Assembly (NCBI RefSeq): GCF_030209175.1
Contig: NZ_JARVSM010000004.1
Location: 558,001 to 622,000, forward strand
DNA: 64,000 nucleotides
Direction: 5' to 3'
From: Pseudomonas sp. efr-133-TYG-5
Lineage (GTDB): Bacteria; Pseudomonadota; Gammaproteobacteria; Pseudomonadales; Pseudomonadaceae
Part shown: positions 27,086 to 35,455 of the stretch, one piece after another
How the letters are laid out: each line of letters opens with the position of its first letter
Position numbering within the stretch: the stretch's first letter is position 1
Program-made: the position numbers and the translations under genes
Notes under the pieces: model-generated
Told to the model about the DNA's origin: nothing
Database searches by the model: none
What the model saw: only the letters and a program-made list of their open reading frames with translations

Positions 27086-28351
27086 TCAGTGCTGCGCCGG
27101 TTCAGCGACCGGCGCCGGCTCGTTGCGTGTGGCGTGCTTGACCAGTTTGCCGATGCTCAGGCCCTGCAACAGGATCGACGAGAGCACCACGATGTAGGTG
27201 ATGCTCAGCAGCAGGTCACGCTCCGGGCCCAGCGGCAGGGCCAGCGCCAGTGCCACCGAGACACCGCCGCGCAAACCGCCCCAGGTCAGGATGCGAATGG
27301 TGCCGCGCGGCACCGTGCGCCAGCGCCGCAGCAGGACAATGGCCGGGGCCACGGTGAGCAGGCGCGACAGCAGGATGGCCAGGGCCAGCAGGCTTGCCGC
27401 CGCCACGTGCAGCCAGTTGAACGGCAGCAGCAACAGCTCCATGCCGATCAGCGCGAACAGCAGGGCGTTGAGCATGTCGTCGAGCAATTCCCAGAAACCG
27501 TCGAGGTACTTGCGGGTCATGTCGTTCATCGCCAGGTTGCGCCCCAGGTTGCCGATGATCAGACCGGCGACCACCATCGCAATCGGCGCCGAAACATGCA
27601 GCTCGGTGGCCATGGCCGAACCGCCGATCACCAGCGCCAGGGTCAGCATCACGGTGATCTGATGCTGCTGCACGCTCTTGATCATGCGGTACACCACATA
27701 ACCGATCAGCCCGCCGAACAGCACGCCGCCAAGGGCTTCGTGAACGAACAGCATGGCGGTGGCGCTGATCGTCGGCGTCTCGCCGAGTTGGGCGATGCCC
27801 AGCAGCACGGTGAACACCACCACGGCGGTGCCATCGTTGAACAGTGACTCGCCGACGATGGTGGTCTTCAGCGGTTTCGAGGCATTGGCGGTACGCAGCA
27901 CGCCGAGCACTGCAATCGGGTCGGTCGGCGAAATCAGCGCGCCGAACAGCAGGCAGTAGAGGAAGCTCACGTGCCAGCCGAACAGGGCAAAAATGTAATA
28001 GGCGAGGCTGCCGATCACGGCGGTGGCGATCAGTACGCCAAAGGTCGCCAGCAGGCCGATGGGCCAGCGGTAGCTGCGCAGGTCATTCAGGTTGACGTGC
28101 AGGGCGCCGGCAAACAGCAGGAACGACAGCATCCAGTTCATCAGCAGATCGCCGAAGTCGATCTGGCCGATCAGTTGCTGCACGCGTTCTTCCAGACCGG
28201 GGTAGCCGAGCAGGCTCAGGCCTTGCAGGAGCAGGGAAAACATCAGTGCGGTGACCATCACGCCGATGGTCGGCGGCAGGCCGATGAAACGGAAATTGAC
28301 GAAGGTCAGGAGGGTGGTGAGGCAGATGAAAGCGGCGACAAGTTCAAGCAT
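27086..28351 (-). CDS. Na+/H+ antiporter, NhaP/CPA1 type
   Basis: This 421-aa membrane protein has about twelve hydrophobic segments. The CPA1 family stretch LFGALISPTDPIAVLGVLR holds the ion-binding Asp in its PTDP motif, followed by TTIVGESLFNDGTAVVVF with the conserved GESLFNDG. It exports Na+ (or K+) in exchange for H+. It ends directly against the FNT gene and lies downstream of the MFS gene, with a 106-base gap. Confidence 0.9.
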   Translation of the reverse strand: MLELVAAFICLTTLLTFVNFRFIGLPPTIGVMVTALMFSLLLQGLSLLGYPGLEERVQQLIGQIDFGDLLMNWMLSFLLFAGALHVNLNDLRSYRWPIGLLATFGVLIATAVIGSLAYYIFALFGWHVSFLYCLLFGALISPTDPIAVLGVLRTANASKPLKTTIVGESLFNDGTAVVVFTVLLGIAQLGETPTISATAMLFVHEALGGVLFGGLIGYVVYRMIKSVQQHQITVMLTLALVIGGSAMATELHVSAPIAMVVAGLIIGNLGRNLAMNDMTRKYLDGFWELLDDMLNALLFALIGMELLLLPFNWLHVAAASLLALAILLSRLLTVAPAIVLLRRWRTVPRGTIRILTWGGLRGGVSVALALALPLGPERDLLLSITYIVVLSSILLQGLSIGKLVKHATRNEPAPVAEPAQH

Positions 28352-28457
28352 CCGGGGTCCTTTGGATGAGGGGTGGAAAGACAGCGCGCCCGTTCATGGA
28401 CGCAAGGGTTGGATGGGCTGACGCCGGGTGGGGACACAATTGTGTCCCCCGGGGAAA

Positions 28458-29627
28458 TCAGCCGGACACATTGACCGCAGCAGCACCGCGACGTTGCAGG
28501 TAGATGAAAAACAGCGCCGTCAGCACCGTCAGCACGCCGACCAATGCCCCGGTCCACGGCAAGTCCGCCAGATCCGCGCCACTGGCCACCACTAGCCCGC
28601 CGATCCACGCCCCGGCGGCATTGCCGAGATTGAATGCGCTTTGGTTCAGGGTCGAGCCGAGGTTGGGCGCTTCGTGAGCCTGATCGATGATCAGCAATTG
28701 CAGGATCGGGCACAGCGCGAAGGCAAAAATCCCCCACAGCACCAGCGTGATCGCCGCGGGAATCACTGCGCGGCTGGTCTGGCTGAACGCGGCCAGAATC
28801 ACCACGACCGCCAGCGCCACACCGACCAGCGACGGCAGCAGGCGACTGTCGGCCAGGCGTCCGCCGAGCATGCTGCCGCCGGTCAGACCGACGCCGAACA
28901 ACAACAGCATGACAGTCACGCCATGGGGGCTGACGCCGGTGATGTCCTGCAGGATCGGCGCGATGTAAGTGAACACACTGAACAGGCTGGTCGACGCCAG
29001 CACGCTCATGCCCAGCGCCAGCAGCACGTTGACCTTGCCCAGCACCTTGAATTCGCTGGCGAGGTTGGCCTTGTCCATCGGGATGTGCCAGGGCAGCCAC
29101 AGCCATTGGGCGAGGGCCGCGATCACGCCGATCACCGCCACCGCCCAGAATGTCGAGCGCCAACCGGCGTACTGGCCGAGCGCGGTGCCCAGCGGGACGC
29201 CGAGGACGTTGGCCAGGGTCAGGCCGGTGAACATCATGGCGATCGCCTGGGCGCGTTTGTTTGGCGCGACCAGACCGGCCGCCACCACCGAACCGATGCC
29301 GAAGAACGCGCCATGGCACAGCGCGGTGACCACGCGAGCGGCCATCAGCGTGGCGTAGTTCGGCGCCAGGGCGCAGAGCACGTTGCCGAGGATGAACATC
29401 AGCGTCATGCCCAGCAGCGTGGCCTTGCGCGGCATGTTGGCGGTGCCGATCGCCAGGATCGGCGCGCCGAACACCACGCCCAGGGCGTAACCGGTGATGA
29501 GCAGGCCGGCATGCGGAATGCTTACGGCGAGATCGCGGGCGACATCGGGCAGCAGGCCCATGATGACGAATTCAGTGGTGCCGATGCCAAAGGCGGCGAC
29601 GGCGAGTGCAAGCAAGGCGAGGGGCAT
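28458..29627 (-). CDS. MFS efflux transporter, AraJ/YdhP-like
   Basis: This 389-aa transporter has twelve predicted membrane segments and the start ALAVAAFGIGTTEFVIMGLLP, typical of the arabinose-efflux/AraJ and YdhP-like DHA1 permeases. The motif between segments 2 and 3 is GTANMPRKATLLG. I chose ATG 29627; the in-frame TTG at 29633 sits only about three bases from the purine-rich AGAGA. Substrate is not predictable. It is divergent from the EamA gene at 29873. Confidence 0.85.
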   Translation of the reverse strand: MPLALLALAVAAFGIGTTEFVIMGLLPDVARDLAVSIPHAGLLITGYALGVVFGAPILAIGTANMPRKATLLGMTLMFILGNVLCALAPNYATLMAARVVTALCHGAFFGIGSVVAAGLVAPNKRAQAIAMMFTGLTLANVLGVPLGTALGQYAGWRSTFWAVAVIGVIAALAQWLWLPWHIPMDKANLASEFKVLGKVNVLLALGMSVLASTSLFSVFTYIAPILQDITGVSPHGVTVMLLLFGVGLTGGSMLGGRLADSRLLPSLVGVALAVVVILAAFSQTSRAVIPAAITLVLWGIFAFALCPILQLLIIDQAHEAPNLGSTLNQSAFNLGNAAGAWIGGLVVASGADLADLPWTGALVGVLTVLTALFFIYLQRRGAAAVNVSG

Positions 29628-29872
29628 GCGCAAGGTCTCTGTCGGGTAGTCTTGACGCTTTGATCAGGCATACGCAGGCCGGCGACCCTTCGGGCGAGGG
29701 CTGGGCAGGCAGGAATTATTGGAATTAGTCTGTGCGCAACTGAGTGCGGCGTGGTCGTTTTGCAGTATAAACAGCTGCTGACACATCGCGAATCAATAAT
29801 CTGACTATTCGGTTTTCGGGTGCTCACAGCGGCTGCTCCTGCAGCGGGCTGATAAGAATAAGGAGTGTGTCT

Positions 29873-30706
29873 GTGCTGGCGACGGGGTTGGTACTGGTGG
29901 CGGCGCTGTTGCATGCGGCGTGGAATACCCTGATCAAATTCAGCGCCGAGCGGCTGCTGGTGGTGGCCTGCATGGACACGGTGGCGCTGTTGTTCGTCGC
30001 CGTCGCGTGGCCGTTCATCAACCTGCCGCCGCTGGAGATCTGGCCGTGGATTCTCGCGTCGGCGGCGTTCGAGCTGCTGTATCGCTACCTGCTGATCCAG
30101 GCTTACCGGGTCGGCGATCTCGGGCTGGTCTATCCGTTGATGCGCGGATTGTCGCCGCTGGTGGTGCTGGCCCTGACCCTGATCTTTGCCGGCGAGGTGC
30201 TCACTGCGCAGCAGATCCTCGGCATCCTGTTGATCCCGTTCGGCATGGTCTGCCTGCTCTGGCAGGGCGGTGGCGGCGCACGTCTGCCGTGGACGATGCT
30301 GCCGGTGGTGGCGCTGATCGGCCTGTGCATCGGCTGCTACACCTACATCGATGGCCAGGCCCTGCGACGCTGGTCGCATCCGCTGGATTACCTGGTCTGG
30401 GTCACGTTGCTCAGCGCCTGGCCGTTCCCGTTGCTGGCATGGGTAGCGAAGCGACCGGCCTTCCTGCTGTTCTGGCGCGAACAATGGAAGCTTGGCCTGG
30501 CGGTCGGGTTCTGCGTGTTGTTCAGCTACGCTCTGGTGCTGTGGGCGATGCAGTTGGGCTCGATTGCCGAAGCGGCGGCGCTGCGGGAAATCAGCGTGAT
30601 CCTGGTGGTGCTGTTCGGTATGCGCTACCTGAAAGAACCTTTCGGCCGGCCACGGCTCTTAGCCTGTGGGCTGGTGCTGATCGGCATGCTGGTCATGAAG
30701 TTCTGA
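29873..30706 (+). CDS. EamA/DMT family transporter
   Basis: This 277-aa protein has ten hydrophobic segments arranged as two EamA repeats, each with a LPLMR- or LREIS-type signature (LVYPLMRGLSPLVVL and AAALREISVILVVLFG). Members export amino acids or metabolites; the substrate here is unknown. GTG 29873 is seven bases after AGGAG (29861-29865), which is better than the in-frame GTG at 29867. The MAPEG gene follows 37 bases after the stop. Confidence 0.85.
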   Translation: MLATGLVLVAALLHAAWNTLIKFSAERLLVVACMDTVALLFVAVAWPFINLPPLEIWPWILASAAFELLYRYLLIQAYRVGDLGLVYPLMRGLSPLVVLALTLIFAGEVLTAQQILGILLIPFGMVCLLWQGGGGARLPWTMLPVVALIGLCIGCYTYIDGQALRRWSHPLDYLVWVTLLSAWPFPLLAWVAKRPAFLLFWREQWKLGLAVGFCVLFSYALVLWAMQLGSIAEAAALREISVILVVLFGMRYLKEPFGRPRLLACGLVLIGMLVMKF

Positions 30707-30743
30707 CCGCCTCGAATTCAATGACTGGAAAAAGGACGGCGTT

Positions 30744-31127
30744 ATGACGGTGGCTCTGTGGTGCGTGTTGATCGCGATCTTTTTGCCGTATCTGTGCACG
30801 ATCGTGGCCAAGGCCTCGGGCGGCTTCAGGTTGCGCGACAATCATGATCCGCGAGACTTTCTCGACAGCGTTGATGGCGTGGCCCGCCGCGCGCATGCGG
30901 CACAACTGAACAGCTTCGAAGTGACCCCGGCGTTCGCTGCCGCGGTGATCGTCGCGCACCTGGTCGGGACCGCAGAACTGGTGACGGTGAATGTGCTGGC
31001 GGTGCTGTTCATCACCAGTCGCCTGCTGTACATCATCTGCTATCTGGCGGACTGGGCGGCCCTGCGCTCGCTGGTGTGGTTTATCGGGATGGCGCTGATT
31101 GCTGCGTTCTTCTTTGTGTCCATGTAG
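30744..31127 (+). CDS. MAPEG family membrane protein
   Basis: This 127-aa protein has four membrane helices and MAPEG features: ARRAHAAQLNSFEVTPAF, with the basic and Asn/Glu residues that bind glutathione in the family, and a C-terminal SRLLYIICYLAD helix. Family members are glutathione-dependent transferases or peroxidases, but the small bacterial ones are mostly uncharacterised. It probably shares a transcript with the EamA gene. Confidence 0.87.
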   Translation: MTVALWCVLIAIFLPYLCTIVAKASGGFRLRDNHDPRDFLDSVDGVARRAHAAQLNSFEVTPAFAAAVIVAHLVGTAELVTVNVLAVLFITSRLLYIICYLADWAALRSLVWFIGMALIAAFFFVSM

Positions 31128-31147
31128 GTAAAGCAACTGCCAAAACT

Positions 31148-31211
31148 CGCCGCCGGCGGCAGTGCCTGCATAGGGTCAGACATTCCCATGCAGGCACTGG
31201 CGCCGGCGGCG
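31148..31211. terminator. Long near-perfect hairpin between convergent MAPEG and mltA genes
   Basis: Arms CGCCGCCGGCG and CAGTGCCTGCAT, then GGG, are matched on the other side with one mismatch and one bulged A, giving about 26 paired bases around a short TCAGACATT loop. It fills the 96-base gap between two convergent stop codons. It lacks a T run on either side, so a role as bidirectional terminator or transcript-end stabiliser is inference. Confidence 0.6.
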
Positions 31212-31223
31212 CTGAGTGGCTGG

Positions 31224-32396
31224 CTATGGCTTGTCTGCGACCTGCGGCACTTGCGGCAGTACTGCGCCTTTGGGCCAGAGCATCCAGATCTGCCCCTGCT
31301 GCTTCATGTCGCCAGCCAGTTGCCCGGCTGCGTCGCCCGTGCCCCAGAACAGGTCGGCGCGGACTTCGCCGGCAATCGCACCGCCGGTGTCCTGGGCGGC
31401 CACCGGCCGGACCAGTGGCGTGCCGTCCGGGCGCGTGGTCGACAGCCACAGCAGGCTGCCCAGGGGAATCACCTTGCGGTCCACCGCGGCGCTGTAGCCG
31501 GCGGTCAGCGGCACGTTCAGCGAACCGCGCGGGCCTTCGTTGCTGTCCGGGTTGCGGGTGAAAAACACGTAGCTCGGGTTGCTGGCGAGCAACTCGGGAA
31601 TCCGCGTCGGGTTGGCCTTGGCCCAATTGCTGATCGCCGCCATGGTCACCTCTTCTTTCTTCAGCTCGCCCTGTTCCACCAGCCAGCGCCCGATCGGCCG
31701 ATAGGGATGGCCGTTCTGGTCGGCATAGGCGATGCGCAACTGGCGTCCGTCATCGGTCTGGATCCGCCCGGAACCCTGGATCTGCAGGAACTGCAGGTTC
31801 ATCGGATCGGTCAGCCAGGCCACGACCGGCGCCTTGACGCCTTTGCTCTCGATGGCCGCCGCGTCGTCGTAGGGCTTGAGCACACGGCCTTCGAGACGAC
31901 CCCGCAGGCGCTTGCCCTTGAGCTCCGGATAAATGCTTTCCAGCGAAACAATGATCATGTCCTCGGGTACGCCGTAGACCGGCACGTTCGCCGTCGCGGT
32001 TTGCGTCAGGCTGCCGGGGTAGACCGGTTCGTAGTAGCCGGTGATCAGGCCGTTGGGGTTGTCGTGTTCGGCGCGCAGGCCGTAGACGTCGAGGTTCTGC
32101 TTGAGGAAGGCGCGGATCTCGTTGGCGGTTTGCGGCACATTGGCCGCCGCCGCACACGTCCCGCCCCACACCGGGTCGGCCTTGAGTCGGGTGCAGGCGC
32201 TGCGCCACGAGCCGAAACCGGCCACCAGGTCGCTGTCGGACACCGCAGGCAGGGCTTCCCAGGTGGCGCTGGAGTACGTGGCCAGGGCGTGGGTTTTCGG
32301 CTTGGCGTTGTCACCGCCGGTGCAGCCGGCGAGGATCGCTAACAGTGGCAGGGTGGCAATGAGCGGGTGTCGCCAGGCCTTGAAACGGCTGTTCAT
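31224..32396 (-). CDS. mltA: Membrane-bound lytic murein transglycosylase A
   Basis: MltA (390 aa) is an outer-membrane lipoprotein that cleaves peptidoglycan glycan strands to anhydro-muropeptides. The signal has a lipobox LAILAGC, so the lipidated Cys is near residue 25. The MltA barrel carries LITGYYEPVYPGS and the C-terminal 3D domain carries AAQDTGGAI with the catalytic Asp. ATG 32396 is chosen for AGGA upstream; a 16-residue in-frame extension would spoil the signal peptide. Confidence 0.93.
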   Translation of the reverse strand: MNSRFKAWRHPLIATLPLLAILAGCTGGDNAKPKTHALATYSSATWEALPAVSDSDLVAGFGSWRSACTRLKADPVWGGTCAAAANVPQTANEIRAFLKQNLDVYGLRAEHDNPNGLITGYYEPVYPGSLTQTATANVPVYGVPEDMIIVSLESIYPELKGKRLRGRLEGRVLKPYDDAAAIESKGVKAPVVAWLTDPMNLQFLQIQGSGRIQTDDGRQLRIAYADQNGHPYRPIGRWLVEQGELKKEEVTMAAISNWAKANPTRIPELLASNPSYVFFTRNPDSNEGPRGSLNVPLTAGYSAAVDRKVIPLGSLLWLSTTRPDGTPLVRPVAAQDTGGAIAGEVRADLFWGTGDAAGQLAGDMKQQGQIWMLWPKGAVLPQVPQVADKP

Positions 32397-32524
32397 GGAG
32401 AATTTCCTGTGCCGGTTGCGGACGTGCTCCATGCCTGCCTGCAACCCTTATTGTTAATAGGGCTATTGGTGTTTGGCGGTGACGCGAGGATACTGGCCGC
32501 CGATTTCCGCGACCTGAAGCCACC

Positions 32525-32974
32525 ATGACTCTTAAAAGAATTTCCGTTGTATTGCTGGCCTGTCTGACTTTGTCCGCCTGCGGCGGCGTCGATCCCAATT
32601 CCCCGCTGGGTCAGCGCAAGGCGATCTTCAAGCAGATGCTCAAGACCGGCGAAGACCTCGGCGGCATGCTGCGCGGACGCATCCCGTTCGATGGCGCGAA
32701 GTTCGCCGACGGCGCGGTCAGGCTCGACGCCTTGTCCCACCAACCGTGGCAACACTTTCCGCAAGTGCGCGAAGCCGATCACACCAGCGCCAGGGATGAT
32801 GTCTGGCAGCGCCAGGCACGCTTCCAGGAAATGGCGCGCAACCTTGAAGCGGCCACCGGCGAACTGGTGATCGCCAGCCAGGTTCAACCCGCCAAGGCGA
32901 GCAACCTGGGGCCGGCGGTGCAAAAGGTCGAGGATGCCTGCAGTGCTTGCCATAAAGAGTTTCGCGATCACTGA
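32525..32974 (+). CDS. Cytochrome c'-type lipoprotein
   Basis: This 149-aa protein has a lipoprotein signal (ACLTLSAC) and a four-helix c' fold. The heme-binding CSACH motif lies near the C-terminus, about residues 139-143, as in cytochrome c' and b562 relatives. Most c' cytochromes are soluble periplasmic proteins, so lipid anchoring is unusual. Possible roles include binding NO or protecting against it; this is inference from family. It is divergent from mltA. Confidence 0.8.
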   Translation: MTLKRISVVLLACLTLSACGGVDPNSPLGQRKAIFKQMLKTGEDLGGMLRGRIPFDGAKFADGAVRLDALSHQPWQHFPQVREADHTSARDDVWQRQARFQEMARNLEAATGELVIASQVQPAKASNLGPAVQKVEDACSACHKEFRDH

Positions 32975-33115
32975 TTGCCGAGGCGGCTGAACAACGCTGG
33001 CGAGGGCTGTGCAGTTGCCCATGGCCATTGAACCGACCCATCGTGGACAAAACGGCCCGGCCGGATAGGCGAGGCCGTGCTGCCGGGCAAGCGCTGGTTC
33101 CCGCGCCCCAGGCGC

Positions 33116-33511
33116 TTACTTGTCGAGTTCGTCCAGCGCGTCCTGCAGTTCCTTGCGCGATTCGGCGAGCTTGTTCTTGCGCTTGTCGATCTTCTCCGGG
33201 TCGCCCTTCTTCATGGCCTTGTCGAGGTCAGCCTGGCGCTTGCTCACTTCGTGTTTGGCGTCGAGCACCTTGTTTTCGCGTTCCTTCTTCAGGCCGGCGT
33301 CGGTGCAATGTTCAGTGACTTCGCGCAGCGCGGTTTCCAGGCCGGCCTGCTGGTCGGTGTTGCCGCGGGACTTGGCCTGTTCGATCTGATTGATGATGCC
33401 CTGTTTCTTGGCGGCGCAACCGGTGAGGCCTGGAGCGTCTTCGTCGGCCATCACGGGCGCGGCCATCATGCCGCAGAGGGTCAGCATGGCGAGCGGTGCG
33501 AGAAATTTCAT
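33116..33511 (-). CDS. DUF1090 family periplasmic protein
   Basis: This 131-aa protein has a signal peptide (LAPLAMLTLCGMMAAPVMA) and then a highly charged helical body typical of DUF1090 (YqjC-like). Two Cys (CAAKKQG and EHCTDAG) may form a disulfide. The C-terminal half is coiled-coil-like, rich in Lys, Glu and Asp. ATG 33511 has GGAGC six bases upstream; the longer in-frame sequence upstream is non-coding. Function is unknown. It lies 97 bases downstream of ligB on the same strand. Confidence 0.88.
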   Translation of the reverse strand: MKFLAPLAMLTLCGMMAAPVMADEDAPGLTGCAAKKQGIINQIEQAKSRGNTDQQAGLETALREVTEHCTDAGLKKERENKVLDAKHEVSKRQADLDKAMKKGDPEKIDKRKNKLAESRKELQDALDELDK

Positions 33512-33608
33512 AAAAGCTCCATGTGCAAAGGCAATCGGTCGGGGAGGCACTGCGCTGTTGGAGCGCCCCTGCCGCCGTTGGGTTCCCGGCGTACCGGGGC
33601 TGCATTGT

Positions 33609-35288
33609 TCAAAAACCGTCGATTCCGGCGGCGCGTAGGGTTTCACTCAGGGCCAGCACCTGCGGGTCGCGAAAGAATGCGCTCAATTGCGCCGCGCGAC
33701 CCGGGCCGATACCGGGTTCTGCCTGCCATTGTTCGGTGTTGCGTTGTGCCAGCGCCAGCCAGGAGTCAGCGAGTCGGGCCTGACCGGTCGGCGGCAGCCC
33801 CAGGGCTTTGAGCCACTGGGCGAACGGCCGTTGGCGGGCGCTGTGGAAACTGTGCAACAGGCGCGCGCTGCTGCGAGGGCCGAGGCCGGCAATGTTAGCA
33901 AGCTCTGCTGGGTCGAGGGTCAACCAATCCACCAGGCTGTTCAGGCGGCCTGTTTCGAGAAGTTTCTCCCAGGTGCCCCGGCCCACATGGGGCAGGTGCA
34001 GGCCCTGCTTGCCGCTGAGCCAGGTCAGACGCGCGAGGAACTGGCTTTCGCAGCCTGGCGTCGGCTGCCAGCAACTGAGCGAGTGGAAGTCGTCGGGATC
34101 GGGCGTGAGCAGGTCCTGGCGTTCGGCGCTGCGCAGCACCACCCCATCGAGGCGTGGAATCGTCAGCCCGGCCAGGCTGAGCGCCACCTGATCGCCGGGG
34201 CGGATATCCAGTTCCTGCCAGCGCTTGAACGAGCTGACACTGACGCGCTTGATCTGGCGGTCATCGAGCATCACCGGGATCAGCTCCAGCACGGGCGTGA
34301 TGCGCCCGGTGCGGCCGATCTTGAAGTTGACCCGGCGCACTTCGGCCAGGGCCTGGGCGAACGGATATTTCCAGGCGACCGCCCAGTACGGTGCGCGGGC
34401 CTGCCAGCGCGCGGCCGGCGGACGCTGGTTCTGCCGCAGGACAATTCCGTCGCTGGCAAACGGCAGCGGTGTGCGATACCAGTGCTCACGCCACCGCTGC
34501 GCGTCGGCAAAGCTGTCGATGGCCTGGCTGTAGGGTGCGGTTGCGGCGAAACCCAGGGTGGCCAGGGTCGCCGTGCGTTCGCGCCAGTCGCTCGGCCCCT
34601 GCGGCCAGTCCCAGACAAACAGGCCGATACCCTGCGCCTGCTCCGCGCTCAACACCTTGCGTCCCATCAATCCGGCAATCGTGGCCCGGGCATTGACGCT
34701 GCCGGAGCGGGCCTGCACATGCTCGTGCAAGCGCCAATAGAGTTCGCCCTGGACCTGCAGATCCAGTGGCTGCGTCAGTCGTTGAGGAATGGCGTCGATC
34801 TTCTGCGCACTCGCCGTCCAGTCCTGCCCGTGGACACCGTCGCCGCGACTGATGGCCTGCTGCAGTACGCCCGCGCGATAGATCAGGGTAACCGCCACGC
34901 CGTCGACCTTCGGTTGTGCCCAGACCGCTTCACGTCCGCGCAACCAGGCGTCGATGTCGGCTGCATGATGCAGTTTCTCCAGGCCCGTGTGCACGATGGG
35001 GTGGGCGAGCGGCCCGGCAGCGCTGCGCAATGGATCGGCCGGGGCGGGCAGCTGGAAGCATTGGCGCCAGGCGCTCAGCCGCCAGCGCGACTGATCGTAG
35101 AGTTCGTCGGCGATCAGCGAGCGCCCCTGGTGGTGATAGACGTCGTCCCAGTGGTCGATGTGTTTTTGCAGGGTGGCGATTTCGCGTTGCGCCTTGGCGG
35201 CTGGCCAGTCGGGGCAGGCGTCGGCGCGGGCGGTCAGGTGGGTGAAAGCCAATACAACAGCGAGAAACAGGCGCAGCGTAGCCAGCAT
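33609..35288 (-). CDS. ligB: NAD-dependent DNA ligase LigB
   Basis: LigB (559 aa) is the second, smaller NAD-dependent DNA ligase. The adenylated Lys is in the QPKVDGVAVT motif at about residue 127. A helix-hairpin-helix region lies near the C-terminus (ELANIAGLGPRSSARLL). Compared with LigA it lacks the C-terminal BRCT domain, as is usual for LigB. The N-terminus (LFLAVVLAFTHLTARADA) looks like a cleavable signal peptide, which is odd for a DNA ligase. Confidence 0.92.
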   Translation of the reverse strand: MLATLRLFLAVVLAFTHLTARADACPDWPAAKAQREIATLQKHIDHWDDVYHHQGRSLIADELYDQSRWRLSAWRQCFQLPAPADPLRSAAGPLAHPIVHTGLEKLHHAADIDAWLRGREAVWAQPKVDGVAVTLIYRAGVLQQAISRGDGVHGQDWTASAQKIDAIPQRLTQPLDLQVQGELYWRLHEHVQARSGSVNARATIAGLMGRKVLSAEQAQGIGLFVWDWPQGPSDWRERTATLATLGFAATAPYSQAIDSFADAQRWREHWYRTPLPFASDGIVLRQNQRPPAARWQARAPYWAVAWKYPFAQALAEVRRVNFKIGRTGRITPVLELIPVMLDDRQIKRVSVSSFKRWQELDIRPGDQVALSLAGLTIPRLDGVVLRSAERQDLLTPDPDDFHSLSCWQPTPGCESQFLARLTWLSGKQGLHLPHVGRGTWEKLLETGRLNSLVDWLTLDPAELANIAGLGPRSSARLLHSFHSARQRPFAQWLKALGLPPTGQARLADSWLALAQRNTEQWQAEPGIGPGRAAQLSAFFRDPQVLALSETLRAAGIDGF

Positions 35289-35399
35289 CGTGAGCGTCCT
35301 TGCTCAGGGGGAATGCTTGAAGGCTAGGTGAGAATTGCCAACGGCCGCGATCGGTTGTTTTGCCGGTTGTTGCGCGCATGCTCGTTGAATCGCCGCCAT

Positions 35400-35434
35400 G
35401 AAAAAGCCCCGCACGGCGCAAACCGTGCGGGGCT
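35400..35434 (-). terminator. Rho-independent terminator after metK
   Basis: On the minus strand a stem of AAGCCCCGCACGG and CCGTGCGGGGCTT with a 6-base loop runs into TTTTT. It begins about 22 bases after the metK stop. Confidence 0.92.
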
Positions 35435-35455
35435 TCTCATTCAGCCAGGGAAGGC

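Noticed and set aside
33609..35288. LigB as a truncated or broken copy of LigA
   Set aside because: Absence of the BRCT domain is normal for LigB; the adenylation motif and the helix-hairpin-helix region are intact.
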